A stretch of 64,000 nucleotides of DNA, from contig CAWGKE010000023.1 in NCBI GenBank assembly GCA_963823075.1, positions 1,364,001 to 1,428,000 on the forward strand, in the 5' to 3' direction. A program made the translations under genes and the position numbers. Below are positions 27,531 through 36,978 of the stretch, piece after piece. Positions within the stretch are counted from its first letter, which is position 1. The number at the start of each line of letters is the position of its first letter. The stretch comes from UBA4732 sp963823075 (GTDB taxonomy: Bacteria > Planctomycetota > Planctomycetia > Gemmatales > Gemmataceae). The notes under the pieces were generated by a model. The model ran no database searches, was not told the DNA's origin, and saw only the letters and a list, made by a program, of their open reading frames with translations.

Positions 27531-27740
27531 CACAACCCCTCCCAACGGACAACAACCGCCGCCGAAAATCAGCTGCACCCCGGCCGTGCCGTCTTGTTCC
27601 CAAGGCGTGCGCCCTTGCGCCCGTTGCGCATGGTTCGGCGCATCCTGAGTCCTTGAGTCCGAACACGGCTGACGCAGCCGGGGCGCAACGGGCTTCGTTT
27701 TTTCCGAGAATCGATAAACGTAGAGGGGAAATGGAGGAAT

Positions 27741-28504
27741 TCAGGGCGGGCCCGGCGGCGCCTTGTCGGAGTTCAGCATCCGGATGCGCTTGAGCGCCGC
27801 CTGAACCATGCCCCGTTCGCGCTCCGGCAAGTTCTGCTTATCGATCTGGCCGGCGATCTCGTCCGGCGCGCCCTCGCAAGTGACGGTTTTGAGGCGGGCC
27901 TCGTCTTCGGGGTAGAACTCGATGGTGACTTTCAGCCGGCCGCGCTCCAGCGGCGTGGCGGCGACGCTGACCGCGGCGGGGCCGCCCGCCTTGGCGACGC
28001 CGGGGGCCGTGTCGCCGACCCCGGTCTTCACTTCCTGGGCGGTCCGAATGGCCGGGCCGACGGCGAGCGCGGCGTCGGCGCTGGTTTCCTTGCCGCCGCG
28101 CAGGAACGTCAGCTTGATCGCGCGGCCCGGCTTGTCGGTCTGCAACAGCCGGACGAGATCGTCGCAATCGCGGATCTTCTTATCGTTGTATTGCAGGAGG
28201 ATGTCGTTGCGGTGGAGGCCGGCCTTTTCGCCCGGCGAGTCGGCGAGGACCTGCGTGACGAGGACGCCCTGGTCGCGCGGGAGCTGCGGGAGCTGGTCGT
28301 AGAGGGCTTCCGAGACGGGGCCGAAGAGGACGCCGAGGTACGCGGCATCCCCCCCACCCCCACCCTCCCCCGCCAGGGGGGAGGGGGTTTGCTTGGCCCC
28401 CTCCCCCCTGGTCGGGGAGGGTGGGGGTGGGGGGGAGCAGCGCATTGCGCGACGCCCCCCGCCAGGAGACAGGCGACGCTCAAAGCCGCGAAGGTACGGT
28501 TCAT
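27741..28504 (-). CDS. Exported PDZ-domain protein interrupted by an inverted repeat
   Basis: The first residues are a signal peptide (MNRTFAALSVACLLAGGVAQ) starting at ATG 28504. From about 28436 to 28348 an 89-base C/G-rich inverted repeat intervenes, and the reading changes frame within its C and G runs. The PDZ domain follows: YLGVLFGPV, RDQGVLVTQVLADSPGEKAG and RNDILLQYNDKKI, then GRAIKLTFLRGG. A basic C-terminal part of about 90 residues closes the gene (QNLPERERGMVQAALKRIR). It is the third gene after the ECF sigma factor and its membrane partner, all on the same strand. If the repeat length is off by one base the protein would be continuous; it would then carry a Pro-rich linker made from the repeat. 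Confidence 0.75.
28348..28436. repeat. C/G-rich inverted repeat inside the PDZ gene
   Basis: Arms of about 36 bases (CCCCCCACCCCCACCCTCCC... and complement) around a loop with TTTGCTTGG. It sits between the signal peptide and PDZ domain codons. Its long C and G runs make the exact length uncertain, which matters because the reading frame depends on it. Confidence 0.85.
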
Positions 28505-28539
28505 TCCCAGCGCTCCGGTCGGGCGAGACGCGGACGCCC

Positions 28540-29010
28540 TCATTTCGGCGACACCGGCCAATCCGTCACGTTGACGTGGATGGTCGTGCCGTTGGGTTCC
28601 TGGATCAAGCTCTCGTCGATCTTGAGCTTGGACGGGCCGCCCGTCTCGGACGGGAACGTGATGCGGGGCGGTGTCGGATACCCAAGGGGGTTGTTGCCGC
28701 GGTCGGCGCTCGTTCCGTTCACCGGAAGCCCCGAGCCGGTTGAGGTCGGCCGTCCCTGGAACGCGCCGGCGAGGAAAAGCAGCCCCGTCGTCAGCAGTGC
28801 CACGGAGGCGGCCAGCGCGAGCCGGCTGCGCAGCAACGGCCACCTCGTCCGGGGCGGCGCGGCGGGAAGCGGCGCGGTACGGCGAAGCGGGGTCGCCGGG
28901 GCGGGCGGCCACGGGTGCGGCATCTGCGCCCGGAAGAGGGCGCCGAGCCGGCGATCGAGGTCTTCGGGCGGCGGGCCGCCCCTCGAAGCGGGTGGAGAGA
29001 GTAAGGTCAT
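28540..29010 (-). CDS. Single-pass membrane protein, probable regulator partner of the ECF sigma factor
   Basis: A 156-residue protein: an acidic/Pro-rich cytoplasmic N-terminal part of about 55 residues with DLDRRLGALF, one membrane helix near residues 64-84 (LALAASVALLTTGLLFLAGA), and a C-terminal segment of about 70 residues that would lie outside (NGTTIHVNVTDWPV). It begins 52 bases after the stop of the sigma factor gene on the same strand. Position and topology fit an anti-sigma factor, but no zinc-binding HxxxCxxC motif is present, so the function is an inference from neighbours. Confidence 0.62.
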   Translation of the reverse strand: MTLLSPPASRGGPPPEDLDRRLGALFRAQMPHPWPPAPATPLRRTAPLPAAPPRTRWPLLRSRLALAASVALLTTGLLFLAGAFQGRPTSTGSGLPVNGTSADRGNNPLGYPTPPRITFPSETGGPSKLKIDESLIQEPNGTTIHVNVTDWPVSPK

Positions 29011-29062
29011 CGTCCGTCTCGCGTTGGCGGCGCCTCCTGACCCGGCGCCGCTAAGAATTCGT

Positions 29063-29622
29063 TCAGGGCGAGTGATGCACGCCGTTCGCCTGCAGCCGGT
29101 CCGCCAACCGCTGGCGAGCCCGGGAGAGTCGCATGTGAACGGCGGTCGCGTTGATGCCCAGCGTCTCGGCGATGGCGTCTGTATTATAGTCCAGAGCGTA
29201 CCGCAAGGTCAGGATCTCGCGGTCGGTCTCGTGCAGCAGCGCCATCACGTCGCGGAGCTGCGCGAAGGTTTCTTCCCGTTCCAAACTTTCCTGCGGCAGC
29301 GGCTCGCGGCCCTGTACTCCGTTCATCGTCTGCGGTGGGTGCGTGCCGTTACGCCGAAAGGCGCTCTTGGCGTAGTCCTCCGCCAGGTTCCGCGCCACCC
29401 GCAGCAGCCAGGCCCGCGGGTTGAGAATGACTTCGCCGTCTTCCCACTGTTTCCAAAGCCGCAAAAACGCTTCCTGCGCCACGTCCATCGCCGTGTCGGC
29501 GTTCATCCAACGGGCATAGGCCAGCGCCCAGACTTCCCGGCTGTGTTTTTCGTACAGCGCCTCGAAGTCCGCGCGCGGCTCGGCGCCGTATGGGGGGTCG
29601 ATTTCACCCGTCCATTCTTCAT
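29063..29622 (-). CDS. ECF-type RNA polymerase sigma factor, 5' end frameshifted
   Basis: Region 2 reads DFEALYEKHSREVWALAYAR...DVAQEAFLRLWKQW and region 4 reads LHETDREILTLRYALDYNTDAIAETLGINATAVHMRLSRAR, so this is a sigma-70 family ECF factor of about 185 residues. In the region-2 frame there is no start codon before an upstream stop; an ATG at 29622 in the next frame becomes usable if the six-base G run at 29592-29597 has one base more. An alternative internal ATG at 29506 would remove most of region 2. It heads an operon with the membrane partner and the PDZ protein. Confidence 0.8.
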
Positions 29623-29824
29623 TCGCCCCACCCGCAGGCCAGGGGGAGGTCCCCGTACTGGTCCTCAGCTAAAGGACGAGACAGGCGGCCGCGACTAACA
29701 ACGCTGGGGGCGATCGGAACGATTCAGCCGTTCATGTCACGCCGATTCTTTGCCCATCTCCTATTGTTCCTACATTTTTCCATTTCGCAAGGGGAGCGCG
29801 GCGGAGGCGTGGGCCTGGACGGTT

Positions 29825-30659
29825 TCATGCAGCCGGCGGCGCGGGAAGCAGCCCCTTCTCGCGGAGCAATCGCGTCGCCCATTCGGCCTGTTCCGGCTTG
29901 AGCGGAGGGACCGGGGCGGTTTCGGCGTAGCGGACGCGACGGCGGTAGGGGCCGGTGTCGTAACAGCGGTCGAAGACGGCCTGCAGATCGACGTTCACGG
30001 GCGGGTCGCCCGGAAGGAGGGGCACGGCGATTTCCGGCAGACGCTCGGCCACGAGGATGGTGTAAAGGAAATAGTCTTCCAGGTTGTCGAAGTGGTGGAT
30101 GCAGACATGGTAGTCGAACGGCCCGGTTTTGGGAAGGGCGTAGGCCAGCGGTACGGCGGTGGTGTGCTGGCCGGCCCGCAGAAGGTCGATCTCCACCAGA
30201 TGAACGCGACTGTTCAGCACCTCGCGCTGTTTGCGGAGATACTGCTCCCGCCCTTGCTCGCCGGGCGTCTTGTTCGCCAGACTGAGGACCTCGATGGAAG
30301 TGACCAGCCGTTCCTGATCCTGGCGAGCGTAGATTTCGACGACGGTTTCCCGCCGCTCCTCGTGCGGCACCGTCACCACCACGGGCTGTGTTCGCGTGGC
30401 GGTCGCCGCAGCTACCGCCACGCCTCCGCCGTTCGGGACGGACTCGCCCGTCGGCTCCTCTGCGCAGGACGTTGACGTCCGGCTCCAGAGGCCGGCGCGA
30501 TGTTTCCACCCAAACGCGATCCGCGATTTCCGCATAATACGGAGGGGGCAAGCGCGGTTGAAGAAACTCCCGGAGATAAGCGATCATACTCCCGTGGAGG
30601 CCGGGAAAGAACGCTGGGCTTTCCAGAAACGGGTCCATTCCAGGGAATGGCGACGGCAT
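29825..30659 (-). CDS. DUF4058 family protein, one frameshift
   Basis: Begins MPSPFPGMDPFLESPAFFPG, the signature of DUF4058, a family frequent in planctomycetes and cyanobacteria and without known function. The rest contains YYAEIADRVWVE, then after the break VVEIYARQDQERLVTSIEVLS, EQYLRKQREVLNS, LVEIDLLRAG and YDTGPYRRRVRY. The segment TSIEVLSLANKTPG...YLRKQ and VEIDLLR look like a PD-(D/E)XK nuclease core (D/E then ExK), an inference. The frame breaks near 30470 (CTGCGCAGAGGAG), where either one base is extra or GC is missing. Length about 277 residues is normal for the family. Neighbours on either side are unrelated. Confidence 0.85.
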
Positions 30660-30719
30660 GGCGATCCTCCTTGCCGGCGAAAGGGCGGGGGGAGGGACCG
30701 TCCTCCCCCCCGCTCCGCA

Positions 30720-32048
30720 TCACGCGAACTTCGTCTGGCCAGGGACGGCCACCTTCCATTCCGGCAGCTTCGTGTCCCAGGTCAGCTTCTCCGGCTCCGG
30801 CATCAGCTGCTCCTGCGACGCCAGCGCCTCGTCCCACTTGAGGGCCTTGCCCGTGTAGGTGGTCATGCGGCCCAGGATGGCCGTCATCGTGCTTTCCGCA
30901 ACGCGCTTCAGCTCGTTGAGAGGCTTGCCCGAGCGGATGCTCTCGATCAGGTCGGTGTGCTCCTGCACGTAGGGCGCGTTGTCGCGCTCGCCCTTGGCGA
31001 GGACCGGCTTGCCGTTGAGGACGTAGCCGCCGGAGCGCCAGTCGCCCTTCGTGCCGGCGAAGGCCTCGGAGACGTTGTTCTCGCAGCCGTCGATCTGGCG
31101 GCACATGCTCAGGACGTGGACGTTGTTCGGGTATTCGTAGTCCACGGCGAAGTGGTCGAAGATGACGCCGTAGTCCTGCGGGTTTTGCACGCTGCGCTGC
31201 CGGCCGCCCATGCCGACCGCGCGGATCGGGTGCGCCTGGAGGCCCCAGTTCATCACGTCGAGGTTGTGGATGTGCTGCTCGACGATGTGATCGCCGCAGA
31301 GCCATGTGAAGTTGTACCAGTTGCGCATCTGGTACTGCACCTCGGTCTGGTCCGGCTGGTGCGGCTTGAACCACAGCACGCCCTGGTTCCAGTAGGCCCG
31401 GCCGGAGGTGACGTCGCCCATCTCGCCGCCGTGGATGCGCTTCATCGATTCGAGGTAGCCGGTCTGGTGCCGCCGCTGCGTGCCGCCCACGATCGCCAGG
31501 CCCTTCTTCTGGGCCGCCTCGGCCGCCTCCAGCACCGTGCGGATGCCGGGGGCGTCGGTGCCGACCGGCTTCTCGGTGAAGATGTTCTTGCCGGCCGCGA
31601 CGGCCGCCTTGAGGTGGTACGGCCGGAAGCCGGGCGGGGTGGCCAGCATGACGTAATTGATGTCCGGGATGTCGAGGAGCTTCTGGTAGGCGTCCAGGCC
31701 GACGAAGCAGCGCTCCTTGGGAATGTCCACCTTGTTGCCGAGCTTCTTGACCTCGTCGTCGTTGGCGACGTTTTTCATCAGGCCGTCGCGGCAGCCGTTG
31801 AGGCGGTCCTCGAAGGCGTCGGCGAGAGCGATGATGGAGACGTTGGGGGCGGAGTGCATCACGTTGTCGGCGGCGCCGCTGCCGCGGCCGCCGCAGCCGA
31901 TCAGGCCGATCTTGATGGCGTCGGTCCCGCCGGCGAAGACGCCGGAGGGGAACAGCGACGCGGCCGCGGCGGCCCCGGCCGCGACGGCCGACGCCTGCAG
32001 GAAGTCGCGGCGCGAGTGGCCGCCTTCCGGTTTCTGCGAGTTCTTCAT
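30720..32048 (-). CDS. Tat-exported Gfo/Idh/MocA family oxidoreductase
   Basis: A 442-residue NAD(P)-dependent sugar or cyclitol oxidoreductase. The twin-arginine signal is SRRDFLQASAVAAG (about residues 12-25). The Rossmann motif is IGLIGCGGRGSG (about 46-57), followed by ATPPGFRPYHLKAAVAAGKN and the conserved EKPVGTD (Lys-Pro) near residue 140. The second domain has WNQGVLWFKPHQ and HIHNLDVMNW. Secreted oxidoreductases of this planctomycete type carry a tightly bound cofactor; substrate unknown. ATG 32048 has AGGAGA upstream. A long inverted repeat lies in the gap before it, after the SUMF1-like gene. Confidence 0.92.
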   Translation of the reverse strand: MKNSQKPEGGHSRRDFLQASAVAAGAAAAASLFPSGVFAGGTDAIKIGLIGCGGRGSGAADNVMHSAPNVSIIALADAFEDRLNGCRDGLMKNVANDDEVKKLGNKVDIPKERCFVGLDAYQKLLDIPDINYVMLATPPGFRPYHLKAAVAAGKNIFTEKPVGTDAPGIRTVLEAAEAAQKKGLAIVGGTQRRHQTGYLESMKRIHGGEMGDVTSGRAYWNQGVLWFKPHQPDQTEVQYQMRNWYNFTWLCGDHIVEQHIHNLDVMNWGLQAHPIRAVGMGGRQRSVQNPQDYGVIFDHFAVDYEYPNNVHVLSMCRQIDGCENNVSEAFAGTKGDWRSGGYVLNGKPVLAKGERDNAPYVQEHTDLIESIRSGKPLNELKRVAESTMTAILGRMTTYTGKALKWDEALASQEQLMPEPEKLTWDTKLPEWKVAVPGQTKFA

Positions 32049-32083
32049 GAGAGGTCTCCTCGTGAGGGAAAAGGGAGTATTTG

Positions 32084-32146
32084 GACCAGCCCGGAGCGCG
32101 AGCGACGGGTCTCGGCTAACCCCGTCGCTCGCGCTCCGGGCTGGTC
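32084..32146. repeat. Inverted repeat, family H
   Basis: Arms of about 26 bases with GACCAGCCCGGAGCGCGAGC and complement, loop TCTCGGCTAACC. Located between the stop of the SUMF1-like gene and the start of the Gfo/Idh gene, both on the minus strand. May end the first transcript. The 108-base gap shows no other feature. Confidence 0.88.
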
Positions 32147-32155
32147 GAAGCGATG

Positions 32156-33189
32156 TCATTTGCTCTGCAGCGTGATCTTCGAGTGATAACCCTTAAGGTT
32201 CTCCTGCTCTTCGACCGGCCGCACGACGCGGAAGCCGACGAAGTCGGCGCTGGTCAGCCACCAGATGCTCTGCGGACGCTGCGGGTCGAGCGTGATCCAG
32301 CTCTTCTCGGAGGCGCGCCGCGCCGCGCTGCGGCACTGCGCCGCCTCGTCGGCCCACGAGCCGCCGCGGACGACGTGCCCGAAACGCCGGCTGTCCGGGA
32401 TGTTGACCGGCTGCAGCGTCGGCTTCGTCAGCGAGAACATGGAGTAATAATCTTTCTGATAGTGGTCCAGGCAGTATTCGTCCACGTTGCCGCACATGTC
32501 GTAGAGACCCCAGGGGTTGGGCTTCTTGGTCCCCACCGCCTGCGGGTCGCCGTTGGCGTTGTCGGTGAACCAGGCGTAGTCGCCGAGCTTGGCCGGGTCG
32601 TCGCCGAAGAAGTAGGCGGTCTTCGTGCCGGCGCGGCAGGCGTACTCCCACTCGGCCTCGGTCGGCAGGCGGTAGACCTTGCCGGTCTTGAGCGACAGCC
32701 AGCGGCAGTACTGCATGGCGGCGTGGTAGGTGATGCCGAGGACGGGGTGCTTTTCGCGGCCGTGCTGCCACGTCTCGTCGGAGTAGGGCTTGGTCGGGTG
32801 AGTGACGGCGTCGGCGTTCTTGGGGGCTTCCGGCTCGACGTCTTCCTTCTGGCCCGGCGGCCGGGTGCGCCAGAACGCGTCGAACTCGTCCCAGGTGGTT
32901 TCCTTGGCCTCCATCCAGAACGGCTTCAGCTCGACGGGGTGCTGCGGCCCCTCGTCGGCGCCGCGGCCCTTCTCGGACTCGGGGCTGCCCATCTCGAACG
33001 TGCCGCCGGGGATGGCGACCATGTCGAACGAGACTTCGCTGCCGGGGATGGCTTCCTTGTACGATTCGATTTTAGCGGGCGCGTCGGCGGCCCGGGCCGG
33101 TCCCGTCGTCGGCGCGGCCGTCAGCCACGCCGCCGCGCCGGCCGCCGCCAGGCGCAAACCCCGATCGCCTGCTGTATCCAGCGCCTCAT
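32156..33189 (-). CDS. Exported formylglycine-generating-enzyme-like (SUMF1) protein, 5' frameshift
   Basis: About 345 residues. The SUMF1 domain covers most of it: FDMVAIPGGTFEMGSPESEKG, HPVELKPFWMEAKETTWDEF, ITYHAAMQYCRWLS, YRLPTEAEWEYACRAG, GLYDMCGNVDEYC and HVVRGGSWADEA. In true formylglycine-generating enzymes two active-site cysteines lie near the C-terminus; only the DMCGN and EYC cysteines and SAARR follow here, so sulfatase activation is not certain and another role of this common fold is possible. Near 33159-33162 the C run on the plus strand should be one longer; this joins the ATG at 33189 (MRRWIQQAIGG) to LRLAAAGAAAWLTAAP, forming a proper signal peptide with GGAG upstream. Confidence 0.85.
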
Positions 33190-33248
33190 CTGTGTTAAGC
33201 TCCAAACGGGTTTTGGCGAGTCCGCCCCCTCAACGAGAGACGCCTGCC

Positions 33249-34266
33249 ATGAATATTCGAGTTTTCCTGTCCGTTTTTACGGCAATCCTCGCCGCCGGCG
33301 CTGATCCGCGCCGAGCCGCCGCCGTCCCGGTTCGCGTTCAAAGAAGTCCACATGGGCACAGAGTTCAAGATCATACTCTATGCGCCGGACCAGGAAACGG
33401 CCGGCAAAGCCGCCGCTGCCGCGTTCGCAAGGATCGCATCCCTTGATGCTACCATGACCGACTACGACCCGGCCAGCGAATTGATGCGCCTGTGCGCGAA
33501 ATCCGGCGGCGACCCGGTTCCGGTCAGCGACGAGCTGTTTTTCGTGCTGTCCAAGGCGCAGGAGACTTCGCGCATCTCCGACGGGGCGTTCGACGTGACC
33601 GTCGGCCCGGTGGTGCGGCTGTGGCGGCGGGCCAGGCGGACGCAACGGTTGCCGGACCCGGAGAAGTTGGCGGCCGCCCGCGCCCTGGTCGGCTGGAGGA
33701 ACGTCGTCCTCGACGAGAAGGCGCATACAGTGCAGCTGCTCAAGGCCGGGATGCAGCTCGACCTGGGCGGCATCGCCAAGGGCTACGCGGCCGACGAGGG
33801 GATCGCCGTGCTGAAAAGGCAGGGCGTGACGCGCGCCCTGGTGGCGGCGGGCGGCGACATCGCGGTGAGCGGCCCGCCGCCGGACGCCGACGGCTGGAAG
33901 ATCGCCATCGCCCCGTTGAAGGAGGACGACGCCACGGAAGGCCCGTACCTGACCCTGCACGACGCGGCCGTGTCCACCTCCGGCGACGCCGAGCAATTCG
34001 TCGAGATCGACGGCAAGCGTTATTCACACATCGTCGATCCGAAAACAGGCATCGGCCTGGTGGGGCGGATGAGCGGCACGGTCGTGGCGCCGCACGGCGT
34101 CGTCGCCGACAGTCACACGAAGATCGTGTGCGTCCTCGGCCCGGAGAAGGCGTTTCCGATCCTGGCGAAGGAGGACGGCGTCAGCGCCCGCTTCGTCCAT
34201 CTGGGCGACGACGGCAAGGAGGAAACGGCGGTTATGAAGAACTTCCCGCCGCTGAAGCAGCCATAA
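33249..34266 (+). CDS. apbE: ApbE-family FAD:protein FMN transferase, one frameshift
   Basis: About 338 residues. The signal peptide is MNIRVFLSVFTAILAA, starting at 33249. Near 33297 one G too many in GCCGGCGCTG breaks the frame; removal gives LAAALIRAEPPPSRFAF then KEVHMGTEFKIILYA. ApbE motifs are present: MTDYDPASELMRL, SDGAFDVTVGPVVRLW (about residue 110-125), LDLGGIAKGYAAD with the FAD-contact region, LVAAGGDIAVSG and the C-terminal SHIVDPKTG plus AVSTSGDAEQF. The enzyme attaches FMN covalently to threonine of a target flavoprotein outside the cytoplasm. No target gene (such as NqrB/C or RnfG) is visible here. Divergent from the SUMF1-like gene with 59 bases between starts. Confidence 0.92.
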
Positions 34267-34271
34267 AGAAC

Positions 34272-34402
34272 TCACCACAAAGACACAAAGAACACAAAGG
34301 AAGACAAAGAAGACAAAAATAATGGTTCGAGACAGGCGCGCCCGGGAACTTTCTCTTCCGCCTTTTTTGTGTTCCTTTGTGTTCTTTGTGTCTTTGTGGT
34401 GA
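34272..34402. repeat. Inverted repeat of ACAAAGAACACAAAGG type
   Basis: A 31-base arm TCACCACAAAGACACAAAGA... at 34272-34302 is perfectly mirrored at 34372-34402, 69 bases apart. It starts six bases after the apbE stop and ends 14 bases before the end of the convergent next gene. Same design as the repeat at 17046-17172. Confidence 0.92.
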
Positions 34403-34415
34403 ATCTTCTTATCCG

Positions 34416-34979
34416 CTACTTCTTCTCCCCCGGCAGAATGCCCGGCAGCGCCTTCAGCACGTCCGCGACGCGCTCCTCCGTCAGCTCGCCCGGTCGGAAC
34501 GCGAAGTTGGCGACCACCTTGTGGTTGACGAAGAGCAGCACCGTCACGTCGGCGTCGCGGTTGAGGCGGTAGCTTGGCGGCCCGTCGAGGTTCTCGAAAA
34601 CGCCGACCGGCACGTCGCGCAGCGCGTACTTCCGGCCCCATTCCACCAGCTTGGGGTCCAGCGCCGTCTGGTCGTCGCTGAGAAACGTCACCCACGCCCG
34701 CAGGTCGGCGGCCTTGTGGTCGGCGACGGCCTTGTCGAGGCCGGCGGTCAGCTGGCCCAGCGGGTCGGTCAGCGTCCGCGCGAAGACGATCGCGGCCGGG
34801 TGTTCGGCGGTGTCGCAGATGTAGCAGTGCGATTCGCCGCGCTCGGCGCCGACCGAGACGATGGAGGAATACGGCCCCACCTTCTGACCGGGCGCCAGGC
34901 CGGACGTGCAGGGGTCGGCGGCGAACGCGGCGGGAAGGAAGGCTGCGAGGACGGCGAAGAATGTAACGACGGGACGCAT
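34416..34979 (-). CDS. Exported protein of unknown function with thioredoxin-like course
   Basis: A 187-residue protein with a signal peptide (MRPVVTFFAVLAAFLPAAFA, cut before ADPCTSG). The mature part has GLAPGQKVGPYSSIV, then HCYICDTAEHPAAIVFAR with a CxxC-like pair CYIC, LRAWVTFLSDD, DVPVGVFENL, and VTVLLFVNHKVVANFAF. The order resembles a thioredoxin/peroxiredoxin-like fold in which YICD would occupy the redox position; this is an inference. This kind of protein is common in planctomycetes, where it is usually left as hypothetical. Convergent with apbE. Confidence 0.7.
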   Translation of the reverse strand: MRPVVTFFAVLAAFLPAAFAADPCTSGLAPGQKVGPYSSIVSVGAERGESHCYICDTAEHPAAIVFARTLTDPLGQLTAGLDKAVADHKAADLRAWVTFLSDDQTALDPKLVEWGRKYALRDVPVGVFENLDGPPSYRLNRDADVTVLLFVNHKVVANFAFRPGELTEERVADVLKALPGILPGEKK

Positions 34980-35258
34980 GGCGGAGGTCTCGGTTGGGTG
35001 GGACGGCGGGGCGGGTCTTCGTCCATCGTATCCGCTCCGCCCCTCCGGCGCAACCCTTTTTTCGTATTCTTCCCTCCTCCCTTTCCCATCGCGCTCCCCC
35101 TGGCGGCGCCGATCGACTGACGCCGCCCGCGCCGCTTGCCGATGTTATGCCGAGCGCGAGCCGGTGGGTGCGGTTGTATTTCCGCCCACTTCGGCTATAG
35201 TCGCGGGCGGACCGGGCAGGAGGCCAGGGTCCGCATCCGACCGCGCATGGAGGCGCCG

Positions 35259-36304
35259 ATGTCCCTGCAAGTCCACCTGCCCGAACCGCCGGCCCGGCGG
35301 GACGGCCGGCTCGACTACGCCCGCCGCGTCCTCCGCGCCGAGGCGGCCGGCCTCGAACTCGTCGCCCGTCGTCTCGACGACTCCTTCCTCCAGGCCGTCG
35401 ATCTCCTCCTCCGCGTCACCGCCGAAGGCGCCGGCCGCGTCGCCGTCACCGGCACCGGCAAATCCGCCGACGTGGGTCTCAAAATCGCCGGCACCCTCAA
35501 CTCGACCGGCGCCCGCGCCTACTTCCTCGACGCCACGAAAGCCGTCCACGGCGACCTCGGCATGGTCCATCCCGACGACGCCGTGCTGGTGCTTTCGCAC
35601 AGCGGCGAGAGCGAGGAGATCCTGCGCCTGCTCGGCCCTTTGCGGCCGCTGGCGCGGCGCTGATCGCGCTGACGGGGAACGCCAACAGCACCCTTGCCCG
35701 CAAGGCCGATGTGGCGATCGTGTACGGCCCGCTGGACGAGGTTTGCCCGCTCGGCCTGGCGCCCAGCGCCAGCACCACGGCCATGATCGCGCTGGGCGAC
35801 GCCCTGGCCTTCGTCCTCAGCCAGGAGCGGGAATTCACGCACGAGGATTTCGCCCGCTTCCACCCGGCCGGCAGTCTCGGCCGCAAGCTGCTCAAGGTGG
35901 AGGCGGCCATGCGCCAGGGCGCCGAGCTGCGCGTGGCCCCGGCGACCGACACGGTTCGCAGCGTGTTCGCAAGGGCGCGTCACCGCGGCCGCCGCACCGG
36001 GGCCGTCATGCTGACCGACGCCGACGGCCGGCTGTGCGGCCTGTTCACCGACAGCGACCTGGCCCGGCTGATCGAAGCCCGCCGCGACGAGGCGCTCGAC
36101 CGGCCCATCGCCGAGGTGATGACGCACAACCCGCTGACGGCTGCGCTCGGGTCGCGCGTCCTGGATGCGGTGGACGTGCTGCGGCGGCACAAGATCAGCG
36201 AACTGCCGGTCGTGGACGCCGACGGCCGGCCGGTTGGGTTGCTGGACGTGACGGACCTGATTGGTGCGATTTCGGCCGAAGAGACGGCGGTTCGGGTGGC
36301 CTGA
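35259..36304 (+). CDS. kdsD: Arabinose-5-phosphate isomerase, KdsD/KpsF type, one frameshift
   Basis: About 348 residues. The SIS domain (about 35-200) reads GRVAVTGTGKSADVGLKIAGTLNSTG, FLDATKAVHGDLGMV, DDAVLVLSHSGESEEI, and after the break ALIALTGNANSTLARKADVAI. Two CBS domains follow (TGAVMLTDADGRLCGLFTDSDLARLI and PVVDADGRPVGLLDVTDLI). The enzyme makes arabinose-5-phosphate from ribulose-5-phosphate, the first step to Kdo. ATG 35259 has GGAGG upstream. The frame breaks near 35650; one added G in CTGGCGCGGC joins RPLG to AALIALTG. It stands first in a kdsD-kdsC-OstA-like run on the same strand. Confidence 0.93.
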
Positions 36305-36327
36305 AACCGGGGTGGGAGGACGAAGCC

Positions 36328-36873
36328 ATGCAAACCGCCTCCCAGACGCTCGCGGAGCGCTGCCGCGCCGTCCGGCTGCTCGTGCTGGACGTGGACGGCG
36401 TGCTGACCGAGGGCGGCATCGTCTACGGCACCGGCGGCCTGGAAATAAAGAGGTTCCACGTCCGCGACGGATCGGGGATCAAGCTGTGGCGGCTGGCGGG
36501 GCGGCGCTGCGCCCTGATAACGGGCCGGTCGTCGCCGGTGGTGGATGCGCGGGCGGCCGAGCTGGGCGTCGATTTCGTCTTCCAGGGGGCGTCGGACAAG
36601 CTGCCCGCTTACCGCCGACTGCTGGAAGAGGCGGCGATGGAACCGTCGGCGATCTGTTATGTCGGCGACGACGTGCCGGACCTGCCGCTGTTGCGGGACT
36701 GCGGCCTGGCGGTGTCCGTCGCCGACGGCTGCCGCGAGGCGCGGGCCGCCGCCCACTACGTCACCCGCGCCGGCGGCGGCCGTGGGGCCGTGCGCGAGGT
36801 GATCGAGCTGGTGCTGCGCTGTCAGGGCGAGTGGGGACGGCTGGCCGAGCGGTTGCGGAATCCGGAATTCTGA
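36328..36873 (+). CDS. kdsC: Kdo-8-phosphate phosphatase, KdsC type
   Basis: A 181-residue HAD-family phosphatase. Motif I is LLVLDVDGVLTEGG (residues 17-30), motif II ITGRSS near 64, motif III Lys in QGASDKL near 92, and motif IV YVGDDVPDLPLL near 110-121. The absence of a cap domain and the FHVRDGSGIKLW segment mark the KdsC subfamily, which removes phosphate from Kdo-8-P and works as a tetramer. It starts 23 bases after kdsD ends. With the large OstA-like protein downstream it points to Kdo-containing lipid in the outer membrane. Confidence 0.93.
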   Translation: MQTASQTLAERCRAVRLLVLDVDGVLTEGGIVYGTGGLEIKRFHVRDGSGIKLWRLAGRRCALITGRSSPVVDARAAELGVDFVFQGASDKLPAYRRLLEEAAMEPSAICYVGDDVPDLPLLRDCGLAVSVADGCREARAAAHYVTRAGGGRGAVREVIELVLRCQGEWGRLAERLRNPEF

Positions 36874-36891
36874 GGCGAAGCGACGTTGCAT

Positions 36892-36958
36892 CCGTTCAGC
36901 CGCTCTTCGCAGAAGAGCGCGTCGGCGACGCGCTCTTCTGCGAAGAGCGGCTGAACGG
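36892..36958. repeat. Inverted repeat, family I
   Basis: Arms of about 31 bases with CCGTTCAGCCGCTCTTCGCA and complement, containing nested GAAGAGCGCGTC palindromes and a three-base loop. It is between kdsC and the OstA-like gene, 18 bases after the kdsC stop and 20 bases before the next ATG, and could weaken read-through between them. Confidence 0.9.
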
Positions 36959-36978
36959 AGCAGGGCAGGGACCAACCC

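Noticed and set aside
29673..29824. A short plus-strand reading between the sigma factor and the DUF4058 gene
   Set aside because: It overlaps the end of DUF4058 in antisense, has no motif and no ribosome site.
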